Notes: a model not told the origin generated them from the sequence alone. A stretch of 64,000 bases of DNA from Desulfosporosinus sp. FKB (GCF_002196705.1 NZ_NADJ01000011.1:57600-121599); one strand, 5' to 3'; shown: positions 32,874 to 42,660, counted from the stretch's first letter. Program-made: numbers and translations.

Positions 32874-35348
32874 CTAAAACTTATTACTATTAAAAAATTT
32901 CGAGAAAAACCCTTGCTTATGAGTTGAAGGCGAAGGAATATTGTATAGTTCTGAAAGATCAAGGTCATATTTCAACAAAGGCAGCTGAAATACGTCAAAA
33001 AGGTTTGGCCTGATTAATTGTTCAAGGGTATTATACTTAGTAGGAGTAAAAACAAGAATATCCAAGCCAACTAAATTCAGAAAAGCAATTAATATCGCGT
33101 CAAATTCTGAAAAACTTTCTTTATTAGAATCATAAACAATAAGTTTGGGAATTTCTTGGGGAAAATCGAAAGTTTCTATGAGCTTGATCAAAGAATCATC
33201 CATGGTCAAGACTGTCATTAAAATCTTCAATTTCATCCGTTCATCAATTTGGAAAAGAAACATATTGGAAAACAGAAGTTCGTTGATTTTAGCAAGCAAA
33301 AACCGCTGCAAAGGTGTTCTCAGATACGTAAATTTATAATGTTGACTTTTCATAACTTTATCTTCATCGAGATAGCCTTGAGGATTAAATAAATAATCAG
33401 CTTGATAAAGTTCTTGTCTGGAATAGGTCACTCTACAGAAAGGTACAGCTTTGATTAAATGCGTATTTGCAGCCTGGGAAAAAGTTTTCAGGTCTTGCCA
33501 ATAGGCTGTTAAATCCTCATGAATTCCATTAATCTTGGCAAAGAGATTGGGAATATAGACTTTATGATTTTGAACTTTGAATTCAGGTCTTATTTTAGCT
33601 GCTTCCTGCCAAAGTATCTTCAGTTCATCATACGTTGTTTTCAGAGTAATTGGTTGAGTCAAGTAATGTTCGAATTGCCAAGGTTTATATAAACCAACAT
33701 CCTCACTGTAAATAACATCTTCAATTTCTCTTGAGGCATTATACGCCACAGTACTTTTGCGGATTAATTGTTCTTTTTGAGGAAATGGCACTAATTGTAG
33801 ACTATTTAAGTTTCTGATCACTTGAGTCATTGTACCATTATTGTCGAAATTTTTAAACGCCGAATCACCATCTAACTCGGAATGAATAAAGAGTACATCG
33901 CTTCCGATCCCATGAAAAAAGTTCAACAAATAAACTTCATGAAGTTTGATAGGACCATAAAAGAGAATTTTAAAGCATTGTTCCTGAAGAATTCCTCCCT
34001 CCCCATCTTGCGGCAAGGGATCTCTTCCTTCCAGCAGTTTTGGCAGATAGCGATTAATCCATACCACGAGCTTCAAACAAAAATTCAAGAAAATAGAAGA
34101 CGTGAAATGTGCTTGGCTATCACAAAATAGATTTACTGTATCGATAAACGATTGTTTAAGCGTATTATCAAAGATTGGGGGTTTTATCTGAGGCAAAATA
34201 TTAGCTTGAAGAATCTTTTCTAAGATATCCTCTCGAGTCTCAGAGGAACCATGAGCAAATTGCTCCGGAATTAAGGAACTTTCCACAGGAGTAGGAGCAG
34301 GAACGCCCTCAAGAAACTTCAGATAATGACCCGAACGCTGTAAGGTTCGGTCTAAATTATAGAGGTCGTTATAGTATTCTGCTTTCCAATCATCCGAAGA
34401 AACAGGCACACCGATATAACGTGTAAATAATGTCGGTAAAATGGGAAACTGTCCAGAAATATACCCACTGCGTTTAGATAACGGAAGAAGGATATCTTGC
34501 AAAGGATTATCTGAATGCTTCAATTTTACCACGATTGCAGGATCAGTTTTTATTTTAGAGATTAAATTGGAGGGCCTTTGCACTGCCTTTGTTGGGGATT
34601 GAATCGTCGAGATGTTTTTTGGACTGGTTTCCAGTACCGACCGTCTTTGGGGAAAGGAAGGAAGGGGTATTTCTTGGGATAATTTTATAGGCAGACAAAA
34701 ATGATTTTGCTTATCGATGTTGTCAAAGCGATCATTAAAGGTTGTATTAATTATGATGACATCGCAGCCAAGCAGAAACACTAATATCAGGAAGTATACT
34801 TCATGAGTCTTAGGACTTCCCCAATAGAGAATTTTAGGCTTAATCCGAGCTCTTTGGCAAAACTGACCAAAATCAGTGCACCAAAGCAGAATTTTTGTCA
34901 CAAAATTCATGGCGATGCTAATATTTTTTGGTTGATCATTAACCATATATAAATTAATTACAATAGCAAAAGCCTCGCGAATGGTTTGAGGGCTCAAATA
35001 ATCTATCGTTAGGGAAAAATAACCTTTACCCTCAAGAACATTAAGAAGAGCCCCGTTATTATAATCTTTAAGGGAAATCGGCTCTAAAACCCCCTTAATT
35101 CTTTCAATAATTTTTTGATCACTCGGCAAGGGAATTACCGTGTCCCAAATTTTAAAATTGTCCGTGAATTGAAGTTTTCCCGCAAAACTAGCGACTCGAC
35201 TTAATAATTCTTTCTGATTATCGCAGCCGACAATTCGATAGAAGTAAGCAGCTGAACCCCCTTCTCTTTCCTGCAAAGGAGACAGTAGATCCTTAAAGAG
35301 TTTTTCAATTTCCAACAGCATCATTTGATCATTTCGGCTTGTCTCCAC
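32874..35348 (-). CDS. YceG-like Ter-module protein with three internal repeats
   Basis: An 824-residue protein of the YceG (Bacillus) type found next to TelA and TerD. The unit K-I-L-x-W/Y-G-x-x-K-x-H-E-V-Y-x-L followed by a GxDVIxI strand is seen at 172-205 and again at 459-492. A weaker third unit is present near 735-775 (KLIVYDSNKESFSEFDAIL, then VGLDILVF). Each unit looks like a Rossmann-like strand-helix-strand. No membrane segments or signal are visible. Function is unknown; the context points to envelope or oxyanion stress response. The GTG start has AGAGGTG. The Bacillus homologue has two such units in about 540 residues, so this is a longer version. Confidence 0.8.
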   Translation of the reverse strand: METSRNDQMMLLEIEKLFKDLLSPLQEREGGSAAYFYRIVGCDNQKELLSRVASFAGKLQFTDNFKIWDTVIPLPSDQKIIERIKGVLEPISLKDYNNGALLNVLEGKGYFSLTIDYLSPQTIREAFAIVINLYMVNDQPKNISIAMNFVTKILLWCTDFGQFCQRARIKPKILYWGSPKTHEVYFLILVFLLGCDVIIINTTFNDRFDNIDKQNHFCLPIKLSQEIPLPSFPQRRSVLETSPKNISTIQSPTKAVQRPSNLISKIKTDPAIVVKLKHSDNPLQDILLPLSKRSGYISGQFPILPTLFTRYIGVPVSSDDWKAEYYNDLYNLDRTLQRSGHYLKFLEGVPAPTPVESSLIPEQFAHGSSETREDILEKILQANILPQIKPPIFDNTLKQSFIDTVNLFCDSQAHFTSSIFLNFCLKLVVWINRYLPKLLEGRDPLPQDGEGGILQEQCFKILFYGPIKLHEVYLLNFFHGIGSDVLFIHSELDGDSAFKNFDNNGTMTQVIRNLNSLQLVPFPQKEQLIRKSTVAYNASREIEDVIYSEDVGLYKPWQFEHYLTQPITLKTTYDELKILWQEAAKIRPEFKVQNHKVYIPNLFAKINGIHEDLTAYWQDLKTFSQAANTHLIKAVPFCRVTYSRQELYQADYLFNPQGYLDEDKVMKSQHYKFTYLRTPLQRFLLAKINELLFSNMFLFQIDERMKLKILMTVLTMDDSLIKLIETFDFPQEIPKLIVYDSNKESFSEFDAILIAFLNLVGLDILVFTPTKYNTLEQLIRPNLFDVFQLPLLKYDLDLSELYNIPSPSTHKQGFFSKFFNSNKF

Positions 35349-35383
35349 CCTATTTCACCTCTTTAGAAAAGCCATGATTTGTG

Positions 35384-35722
35384 CTAGACCCAAGAGTCCC
35401 ATACCTCCGGCTTATATCCTACTGTTGCCAATTTTCCATTACGTACAATCGGTGTTTGATAAAGGCTTGAATGCTTCAATAACATCTCTTCCTTACCCTG
35501 AGGTGTAATAATTCGCTCCATCATTAATAGCTTATAATCTTTGGCCTCAGAATTTATTAAATTATTTAAACCAACTGCAGACTTAACACTTTGCAGTTCG
35601 CCTTTACTCAAACCAAATTGTGCTAAATCAATAAATTGATAGGAAATTCTTCTCTCTTTAAAATAGCGTTCTGCCTTTTTGGTATCAAAACATTTCTTGA
35701 CGCCAAAGATTTGTATAGTCAT
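35384..35722 (-). CDS. ArsC/Spx-like thioredoxin-fold protein (YffB type)
   Basis: A 112-residue protein. IQIFGVKKCFDTKKAERYFK at the start fits the ArsC-like family, with a single Cys where YffB has NCDTVKKA; ISYQFIDLAQFGLSKGELQS and TPIVRNGKLATVGYKPEVWD complete the fold. The Spx-type CxxC is absent. True arsenate reduction is doubtful without an ars operon; the protein may be a glutathione/thiol-linked reductase or a redox regulator. The ATG at 35722 has GGGGAGC upstream. It stands between the drug exporter and the YceG-like gene. Confidence 0.8.
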   Translation of the reverse strand: MTIQIFGVKKCFDTKKAERYFKERRISYQFIDLAQFGLSKGELQSVKSAVGLNNLINSEAKDYKLLMMERIITPQGKEEMLLKHSSLYQTPIVRNGKLATVGYKPEVWDSWV

Positions 35723-35816
35723 TCCTTTGCTCCCCTTACCGTAATTCTCCTTAAAATGCATCTGCTTAAATTATGGCATTAATCCAATGAACTGATACTT
35801 ACACCAAGCAAGCAAT

Positions 35817-36779
35817 TCATAATGAGACAGATTCATCTTTCCTTCTTATTCCAGAATTGAAACTATGAAGCGTCATGCCAAGAATCACAAGTCCAATACC
35901 GATGATTGATATGATGCTGGGGTAATTTCCCTTTAAAATGAATATCTCTCCCAGGAGCGAAAAAATAATTTCACCGGACTGAGTAGCTTCAACTGCGGCA
36001 AGTTTATGAAGATCACCTCGGCTAAGATCAGTTGCTGTGAAAAAGAGGACAGTAGCAATTACACCGGACGATAGAGCAACAATCAATGATTGAATAACTT
36101 GTTGATGACTGGGAAGTCCAGCACTCATATAGCCATAGATAGAAAGAATCAACCAGAACGGAAGGCTTGCTAATGTCATTCCCAGAACTCTTTGATAGGT
36201 ATCCAATCGTTCTCCGCAAGCTGCCATCATTTTGCGATTACCTAAGGGATACGCGAAAGCCGCTGCAATGACCGGAAGTACTCCGAGCAGGATCTCCCGC
36301 AGGGTCAGGTGCTGTATTTGCTGACATTGGATAACAGCAACCCCTGTCAGAACGATTAAGGAAATCCACAGGCCTTTCACGGGAATCCTCGAACGTACTT
36401 TTTGTAACCCGCTGTCTGAAGATACAACTTCAAAAAACAATGGGGCCAGTAAAGAACCCGCAACAATCGTAATTTGCCACGTACTGGCCACTAACCAGGC
36501 CGGCCCGTAGTCAGCGGCAAAACATAAAGGAGCATAAAATAAGCCAAAGCCAACAGTACTCCAACCCAGCCATAACCAAGGCCTTCTTATCAAATCCAAC
36601 ACAAGTATTTTTAAATTCCCCCGGAGTAGGACAATTAAAAACAGCGGCACCACCATAAACTCATAGCGAAGAACTGCGCTCCATACCCAACTGCCTCCGG
36701 CAAGATTCATTGCCCGATTAAGCACAAAGGTAAAGGCAAAAAAAAATGATGCTAAAATACCCAGAATAATGGCTTTCAA
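35817..36779 (-). CDS. DMT-superfamily multidrug-resistance efflux transporter
   Basis: A 320-residue membrane protein with ten predicted helices in two repeats, of the EmrE-like 'multidrug resistance efflux transporter' branch. FFFAFTFVLNRAMNLAGGSW near the start, LCFAADYGPAWLVASTWQIT in the middle and KLAAVEATQSGEIIFSLLGE in the second half are typical. The TTG at 36779 is chosen because AGGAGG lies 6 bases upstream; an earlier TTG at 36794 falls before that site. The substrate is unknown. Its position inside the Ter-like stress region suggests a shared detoxification theme. Confidence 0.85.
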   Translation of the reverse strand: MKAIILGILASFFFAFTFVLNRAMNLAGGSWVWSAVLRYEFMVVPLFLIVLLRGNLKILVLDLIRRPWLWLGWSTVGFGLFYAPLCFAADYGPAWLVASTWQITIVAGSLLAPLFFEVVSSDSGLQKVRSRIPVKGLWISLIVLTGVAVIQCQQIQHLTLREILLGVLPVIAAAFAYPLGNRKMMAACGERLDTYQRVLGMTLASLPFWLILSIYGYMSAGLPSHQQVIQSLIVALSSGVIATVLFFTATDLSRGDLHKLAAVEATQSGEIIFSLLGEIFILKGNYPSIISIIGIGLVILGMTLHSFNSGIRRKDESVSL

Positions 36780-36849
36780 AGTGTTCCTCCTCAAGAAAAA
36801 TCCCTTTCGGGTTTATACCATTACCATAATATTATTGTATAATATAACG

Positions 36850-37257
36850 TTATGGAGAACAAGAATCCTCGTTAAAAGGCACTTTAAGTTCTATCCCTTT
36901 CTGCCTGAGATTTAATAAACATTCTTCTAAGTATGCCCTATCATGTTCAGGGTAGATAGGAGTAGATGCCGGAATATCTAATTTTTCCAGCACAAGACCG
37001 GCCCAGGGTCCTATATTTTTCCCCCTGTATTCAGGGCCATACCACTGCTGATTTGGTTTGTATCCTCGATGTTCCATTTCTCTAAGAACAAGATGATGAA
37101 AGCTTACGAGCTTTTCTACATTGTAAGCAAATACATAATCGACTGTTGAATGCTTTTTTCCCCACCCTTTGCCTCGCAGAGCGCAGCATTCGCGGTGTTG
37201 TCCAAGAAGTTGGGCGCGAGGCAAGAAAGGTAATAGATCTTGATGCCAGAGCCTCAT
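36850..37257 (-). CDS. Pyrimidine-dimer DNA glycosylase-like protein (TIGR02328 type)
   Basis: A 135-residue protein starting MRLWHQDLLPFLPRAQLLGQ, then HRECCALRGKGWGKKHSTVDY and HHLVLREMEHRGY with QWYGPEYRGKN. This matches the compact family related to T4 endonuclease V; HxxCxxLRGxxWG and the N-terminal residue used for imine chemistry are conserved. It may excise UV dimers or damaged bases, but family members are mostly uncharacterised. The ATG at 37257 has AAGGAAGGG upstream; a longer in-frame extension to 37350 overlaps the TerD-fusion end and is not credible. Confidence 0.8.
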   Translation of the reverse strand: MRLWHQDLLPFLPRAQLLGQHRECCALRGKGWGKKHSTVDYVFAYNVEKLVSFHHLVLREMEHRGYKPNQQWYGPEYRGKNIGPWAGLVLEKLDIPASTPIYPEHDRAYLEECLLNLRQKGIELKVPFNEDSCSP

Positions 37258-37307
37258 TGAACACCCTTCCTTAGTTGCTATAAGAATGAACTTTGAAACA
37301 TGATAGT

Positions 37308-38708
37308 TTAATAAATGAATTCTCCGGGATCTAAGTGAACTTCCCGACATATTTCGCTAACGACATTCTTTTCGACCGATGAGAATTCTCCATCTGCAAA
37401 ACCGATAGCACAGCATAGTCGAGCAACTAAACGGGCTGCTTCGGGTTTATTTGCGACTTTGCCAACAGCTCTCAATGCTTCTGCTTTACCTAACATGGGG
37501 TCATTTTTAATTCTTTGAACATATTCGGTAAATCGACTGTCAACATCGCGAATATTTATACCACGCATTTCTTGACTGGTCCTGAAATACTCTATGAGTT
37601 TCTCTCGTTCTGAAGGATCAATTACTCCGTCTGCCATAGCGACCAAGGCACTCCCAGCGACCAGAGCATCAGTAAGGTCTTTACCCATATATTTATTAAC
37701 GACATTTCTGGCATTTTCCGTTTGTTGTTGAAGCCACTGGGCAGTATTGGTATTACTTGCCGCATTCCAACGTTCTCGACAGCTCAAGCAAACAAATTCC
37801 ATGTTTCTACTGCCAATAAAACCGGCCAGCAAGCCAACGGGTCCTAGTAAAATGCCCCCTACGAAAGCTTTGCCAATTCCAAATCCTTTCTTTCCTGCTG
37901 TTATTTGAGTCGAATGACAACGCGGACAAGTCAGACCACCATGATCCTGTGGACACCCTGAATTTCGGGATGGTTCATAGGAGGTATAGTTTGTCTGTCC
38001 ATGCGATGTGCTTGCATAAGAACTTCCATAAGTCGCATGATCGATGCTTGTCTCTTGTCTATAATTACCTGCAGAGAAATTTCTTTCATTATTAATATTA
38101 AGGTTTCTGCTTGTTGACGTTTGATCTTCTTCAACATCTAACCCAAAATTTCTGCAGAGGGCTGCCAAACCACCTTGGAACCCACTTGCTATGGCATGGA
38201 ATTTCCACTCCCCGCCGTGGCGATATAGTTCAGCAGCTACAATAGCTGTTTCAACTGAAAAATCCTGACCCAAGTCATAATTTAGCAGTAATTCATTGGT
38301 GGTCGCATTAATAATTCGAACGTAAGAGCTTTTTATATCGCCAAAACTTTGCCTCTTTAGTTGAGCATCATTAATGGTAATCGTAAAGGCAATTCTTTCA
38401 ATATATGATGGCACAGCTTGAAGGTTAATTCGGATCTGCTCATCATCTCCGCTTCCGGATCCTTTCTTATTGTCGCCGCTATGTTTAACAGAACCCTGGC
38501 CACCAGATGGGTTATTATAAAAAACCAAATCCTTTTCATCATTGACAAGTCCGTTGGAACTTAACAGAAAAGCTGAAGCATCTAAATCATAATCATAACT
38601 ATTCTTAGAGACATTTGGAGCCCACCCCAAGCCAACAATAATTTCTTGCAAATTCGGATGACTTTTAGTCAAATCGACCTTTTGCCCTTTACTAAGTCTA
38701 ACAGCCAT
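37308..38708 (-). CDS. TerD - zinc ribbon - TerB fusion protein
   Basis: A 466-residue three-domain stress protein. TerD (1-192) has LSKGQKVDLTK, GLGWAPN, YDYDLDASAFLL and the Ca-binding acidic clusters DDEQIRINL with KFHAIASGFQGGLAAL. A zinc ribbon follows (CPRC at 261-264, CLSC at 307-310) around a Gly-rich hydrophobic hairpin (about 275-300) that may sit in the membrane. TerB (about 335-466) shows MADGVIDPSEREKL and FADGEFSSVEKNVV, its two acidic metal-binding helices. Ter proteins bind Ca and form membrane-linked chemical-stress complexes. It is the first gene of the module here and lies close to the glycosylase-like gene. Confidence 0.92.
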   Translation of the reverse strand: MAVRLSKGQKVDLTKSHPNLQEIIVGLGWAPNVSKNSYDYDLDASAFLLSSNGLVNDEKDLVFYNNPSGGQGSVKHSGDNKKGSGSGDDEQIRINLQAVPSYIERIAFTITINDAQLKRQSFGDIKSSYVRIINATTNELLLNYDLGQDFSVETAIVAAELYRHGGEWKFHAIASGFQGGLAALCRNFGLDVEEDQTSTSRNLNINNERNFSAGNYRQETSIDHATYGSSYASTSHGQTNYTSYEPSRNSGCPQDHGGLTCPRCHSTQITAGKKGFGIGKAFVGGILLGPVGLLAGFIGSRNMEFVCLSCRERWNAASNTNTAQWLQQQTENARNVVNKYMGKDLTDALVAGSALVAMADGVIDPSEREKLIEYFRTSQEMRGINIRDVDSRFTEYVQRIKNDPMLGKAEALRAVGKVANKPEAARLVARLCCAIGFADGEFSSVEKNVVSEICREVHLDPGEFIY

Positions 38709-38856
38709 TTACTTTCCCTGCCTTTCTATTTAAAAAACGTCAAAATCCTAATTAAATTAAATGAAGTTTACCATATAAAACCAAGGCCATGCAAACATTA
38801 TGCTAAAACTATCTAGCTTGTTAAGCTGCATTGAAAAGTAAATTAAAACATAAAAA

Positions 38857-38917
38857 GCTCCTTCTTGAAGTAAAATAAACAGTTTCTATTTAAACTGTCC
38901 ACTACCACAAGAGGAGC
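38857..38917. other. Nested hairpin between TerD-fusion and cupin genes
   Basis: GCTCCTTCTTG (38857-38867) pairs with CAAGAGGAGC (38908-38917) with one bulge, and ACAGTTT (38879-38885) pairs with AAACTGT (38892-38898) inside. It may be an IS-end remnant or a structured leader of the TerD gene. The remaining gap 38709-39024 holds nothing else I recognise. Confidence 0.4.
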
Positions 38918-39024
38918 GTTTCATCCACTTTCTTTTGAACGTTTTGCCAGATATTCTCTAGATATTCTTATGTTTTAGCAAAATAACAAGCATCCGTCCT
39001 TTAAAGTAAGTATCCATCGGAAAT

Positions 39025-39372
39025 CTAGTCAAAAATGACTAGAGCTAAAAACTCCAAATTCTGGTTCCCCGTATTTTCAATAGCATGTTTTTCGCCGCTG
39101 CGAGTAATAATCACATCTCCGGGTTTGACAGATTTTTGCTCTCCATTGTCATTTAAAAGGCCTTCCCCGCTGAGAATGACATAAGTTTCAAAATCTCCGA
39201 CATGCTCATGAAGGCCAAGAGACGCCCCAGGAAGGAGTACATTTTTGGCAAATAATCTTCCCTTGCCATTAAATTCATCAACATTAAGAAAATGAGTTAT
39301 TTGGAGTTCTCCTTTTCCCCCAAAGCGTTCAAAGACTGTTTCTTTTTTTAGGGAATCTCCATGTTTTAACAT
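39025..39372 (-). CDS. Cupin-domain protein
   Basis: A 115-residue single-domain cupin. Motif 1 reads GASLGLHEHVGDFETYVILS with GEG, giving the HxH and the Glu metal ligands; motif 2 reads PGDVIITRSGEKHAIENTGN with the fourth ligand His. It may bind a metal and act as a sugar/oxidoreductase-type enzyme or a sensor; no substrate can be deduced. Start has AGGAGAGTG. It is divergent from the M29 peptidase gene. Confidence 0.88.
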   Translation of the reverse strand: MLKHGDSLKKETVFERFGGKGELQITHFLNVDEFNGKGRLFAKNVLLPGASLGLHEHVGDFETYVILSGEGLLNDNGEQKSVKPGDVIITRSGEKHAIENTGNQNLEFLALVIFD

Positions 39373-39692
39373 TCAATGTCACTCTCCTTTGATTTGATTA
39401 CCAAATAATTATATCATATCCTCTTTTAGATTAAGGAATATTTTTCCCAATTTTAATTTTACAGACTATTTTCTCTACATAAAGTTTAGTTTCCATCTTG
39501 AAGATGTTTATATGATCTATAGAGAATTCTTCAGAAAATATATGTTATAATTTAACAAGTCTTTGTGAGCTAGTGAATAAATACCTCAATCTCAAAAGAT
39601 CTTTCGATTATGTGTACCTTGATTTTAGCATATATTAAATGCTGATGAAGAAATAATTCATGAAGCTAATTTCGGTAGAAAGGAATGTTATC

Positions 39693-40958
39693 ATGGCTGA
39701 TAGTTTAGAAAAATACGCGTTACTTATTGTAAAAACCGGCTTAAATCTCCAGCCGAATCAGACTCTCGTTGTTATGTCTCCTATTGAATGTGCATCATTT
39801 GCCCGCTTAATTGCCCAGACAGCTTTCCAAGAAGGGGCAAGAGATGTCATAATTCAATGGAGAGACGAACTCTTTTCAAAAATTCGTTTTCTCAACGCCC
39901 CTGAAGAAATATTCGATGAATTCCCTGAATGGCAGAAAAGTTTTTATCTCTCTTATGTTCATCAGGGATCTGCTTTCTTAACTATTTCTGCTTCTGACCC
40001 CGAACTTATGCAAGATGTCAGCCCTGAACGCATGATGAAAGCCCAAAAATCAAGCAGTATGGCTTTAAAAGAATACCGCGAGCATCTTATGAGCAATCAA
40101 AATGTTTGGAGTATCGTTTCTATTCCCACCGCGGCCTGGGCTAAAAAAGTTTTTCCAGATCTACAACCTGAAGAAGCACTAAACAAACTATGGGAAACTA
40201 TTTTCATGACAGTACGAGTTGATACGGAAAATCCGATTATGGCATGGAATAACCATAAAACCAACCTCAAAAAGAGACTGGATTTTCTCAATAACTATGC
40301 GTTTAAATCACTCCACTACAGGAATTCTTTGGGCACAGATTTAACCATTTCGCTCTCCCAAAAACACCAATGGCTTGGCGGTTCAGACTTCACACCTGAA
40401 GGCATTGAATTTATTGCCAACATGCCTACAGAAGAAGTGTTTACATTGCCTGATCGAAATGGAGTTAATGGCACCGTCATTAGTTCAAAGCCCTTAAATT
40501 ACAATGGAAATTTGATCGAACATTTTTCCTTTACATTTAAGGATGGGAGAATCGTTGGCTTCTCTGCGAAGAAAGGGTACGACACGCTGAAAAATCTCAT
40601 TGCAACAGATGAGGGTTCTCATTATTTAGGCGAAGTTGCTTTAGTTCCTTTTGATTCTCCTATCTCAAATTCAAATATCCTGTTTTACAATACGCTTTTT
40701 GATGAAAACGCATCTTGTCATTTAGCTATAGGTAAAGCCTATCCTGTATGTATTAAGAATAGTGAATCAATGGATGCAAAAGAATTACAAGGGTTAGGAG
40801 TTAATGATTCGTTAATACACGTTGACTTCATGATTGGTACAAATGATTTAGAGATAATCGGAGAAACATGGGATGGAAGAGAAATCTCAGTCTTTCAAAA
40901 AGGAAATTTCGCCTTCAAATCCTCATCTTATAAGAGCGGCTTGTTGGGCTGCCCATAA
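39693..40958 (+). CDS. M29-family (thermophilic) aminopeptidase
   Basis: A 421-residue metallo-aminopeptidase of the AmpS/PepS type. The C-terminal half carries the metal-binding blocks: MPTEEVFTLPDRNGVNGTV (Glu), DEGSHYLGEVALV (His, Glu), NTLFDENASCHLAIGKAYP (Asp, His) and LIHVDFMIGT (His, Asp). It trims N-terminal residues from peptides in the cytoplasm. The ATG at 39693 is chosen for the AAAGGA spacing; an upstream in-frame ATG at 39660 has no site. It is convergent with the PAS/sigma-54 regulator, ending 8 bases from it. Confidence 0.92.
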   Translation: MADSLEKYALLIVKTGLNLQPNQTLVVMSPIECASFARLIAQTAFQEGARDVIIQWRDELFSKIRFLNAPEEIFDEFPEWQKSFYLSYVHQGSAFLTISASDPELMQDVSPERMMKAQKSSSMALKEYREHLMSNQNVWSIVSIPTAAWAKKVFPDLQPEEALNKLWETIFMTVRVDTENPIMAWNNHKTNLKKRLDFLNNYAFKSLHYRNSLGTDLTISLSQKHQWLGGSDFTPEGIEFIANMPTEEVFTLPDRNGVNGTVISSKPLNYNGNLIEHFSFTFKDGRIVGFSAKKGYDTLKNLIATDEGSHYLGEVALVPFDSPISNSNILFYNTLFDENASCHLAIGKAYPVCIKNSESMDAKELQGLGVNDSLIHVDFMIGTNDLEIIGETWDGREISVFQKGNFAFKSSSYKSGLLGCP

Positions 40959-40966
40959 TATTTCAC

Positions 40967-42406
40967 TTATTTGTTATTCTTTTTTCGATACAAAATAGAA
41001 CGATGAATTCCTAACTTCTGGGCAGCTTCACCAACACGTCCGCCGCATTCTGCTAAAACTTGGTTTATATATTCTTCTTCTACTGCCTTGATAACATCTT
41101 TTAAGGTTCCTTGATATATTCGATTCTTGGCCGGCATATCATTATCCATGAATGATTCAGATCGTGTTAAGCTGTTGATGAAAAAATCTTTCTCGAAATT
41201 CAAGATATCGCCGGCCGATGTTATGAACAATCGCTCAATAACATTGCGTAATTCTCGTACATTTCCTGGCCAATTATAACTATATAGTGCCTGTGTCGCA
41301 TTTTTGGACAGTATTTTATGCAAAGTATATTTTTTATTTAAATCAGCCAAAAATTTATTGGCTAAAGCCAAAATATCCTCTGGCCTTTCTTTAAGAGGCG
41401 GCAAATTTATAGGTATTACATTTAAGCGATAATATAGATCACTTCTAAATAGCCTTTGATTGATCATAGTTTTTAAATCTCGATTAGTAGCAGCAATAAA
41501 TCGAACATTGGCTTGATATGTACTTGTATCACCTAATCTTTTGGCCTCTCCTGATTCTAAAACTCTCAGCATTTTTGATTGCATCGAGAGAGGTAATTCA
41601 GCAATTTCATCTAAAAACAAAGTACCGCTATTCGCTATTTCGAACAATCCCGGCTTTCCCTGAGGGTTTGCTCCTGAAAATGCCCCGCGAACATAGCCAA
41701 AAAACTCCGATTCCAGCAATTCATGGGGAATAGCTGCACAGTTCACGGGAATAAATGTTTCTTTAGAGCGGAGACTATTCCTATGGATGTGTCTTGCCAT
41801 AACCTCCTTGCCTGTCCCCGTCTCACCAATAAGCATTACAGTACTATCTGTTTTAGCGATAAAATTGCTGCTCTTCAAAATCTGCAGCATCTGCTTGCTT
41901 TCAGCCACAATTTCTTTATTCTCCATATCGGAATCACTAAGGTATTTAGCAGCAGTTTTATAGAGATGAGCTGTAGTTCTTTCTCTTTCTAAGGCTTCTA
42001 TATATTGATTAACGACATCAATGTCTCGAGCATTTGTTATAACCATGACAATTTCATCGGATTCATTCATCAATGGTTTGCTCGTCACCATTTGTTGTTC
42101 ACCTTGATGGTTTCTAACAATTCCCGACACAATCGAACGAGTTTTAATAGCCTGCATGGTTGGAGACCAATCGTAGACTCCACTTTTAACAAAATTTCTA
42201 ACATTCTTTCCTATTAATTGATCCGTAGTTAATCCCATAAATTTACCGGTCCCTTTATTCACTAAAAGTACATTACCAAATCTATCGGTAACAAAGATTG
42301 AGTCATAAGAGTTATCGAGTATCTGTTGCAAAAAATGCTGGCCAACAGACTTTTTTAAGTCTTTAATAGATTCCTGTTGATTTGTTTTATGATTTTCTGA
42401 GACCAT
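40967..42406 (-). CDS. PAS-domain sigma-54 activator
   Basis: A 479-residue enhancer-binding protein. A PAS sensor (about 25-130) includes NSYDSIFVTDRFGNVLLVNK. The AAA+ domain (about 165-395) has Walker A GETGTGKE (194-201), the sigma-54 contact loop GAFSGA (241-246, where GAFTGA is normal) and Walker B LFLDEIAELP. The Fis-type HTH near the end reads GEAAQKLGIHRSILYRKK. It activates sigma-54 promoters in response to an intracellular signal sensed by PAS. It is 360 bases downstream of the thiolase operon and is a candidate activator of the two -24/-12 promoters at 45907 and 50987. Start has AGAAGGTG. Confidence 0.9.
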   Translation of the reverse strand: MVSENHKTNQQESIKDLKKSVGQHFLQQILDNSYDSIFVTDRFGNVLLVNKGTGKFMGLTTDQLIGKNVRNFVKSGVYDWSPTMQAIKTRSIVSGIVRNHQGEQQMVTSKPLMNESDEIVMVITNARDIDVVNQYIEALERERTTAHLYKTAAKYLSDSDMENKEIVAESKQMLQILKSSNFIAKTDSTVMLIGETGTGKEVMARHIHRNSLRSKETFIPVNCAAIPHELLESEFFGYVRGAFSGANPQGKPGLFEIANSGTLFLDEIAELPLSMQSKMLRVLESGEAKRLGDTSTYQANVRFIAATNRDLKTMINQRLFRSDLYYRLNVIPINLPPLKERPEDILALANKFLADLNKKYTLHKILSKNATQALYSYNWPGNVRELRNVIERLFITSAGDILNFEKDFFINSLTRSESFMDNDMPAKNRIYQGTLKDVIKAVEEEYINQVLAECGGRVGEAAQKLGIHRSILYRKKNNK

Positions 42407-42660
42407 ATTATCACCTTCTCTTAATTGATATCTAAGATGAAAGAGAATTTGGTCGAAAAAAGAAAAGAGAGATACTATTCTTAACTACAAGTACATTAAG
42501 TACAAAAATTATAGTACTAATCTATTAAATGTATATTAAATATTCTGAATTTTATATCATTTACCGTTACCATTAGTTCGCCATGCTTCCTTTAATAACC
42601 TTCTATTCTTTATATGTGAAAAACTTCTATCCTCTATCTGAATAAGCTCATCATAGAACT

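Noticed and set aside
35384-35722. Arsenate reductase of an ars operon
   Set aside because: No arsR, arsB or acr3 nearby, and the active-site sequence is of YffB type.
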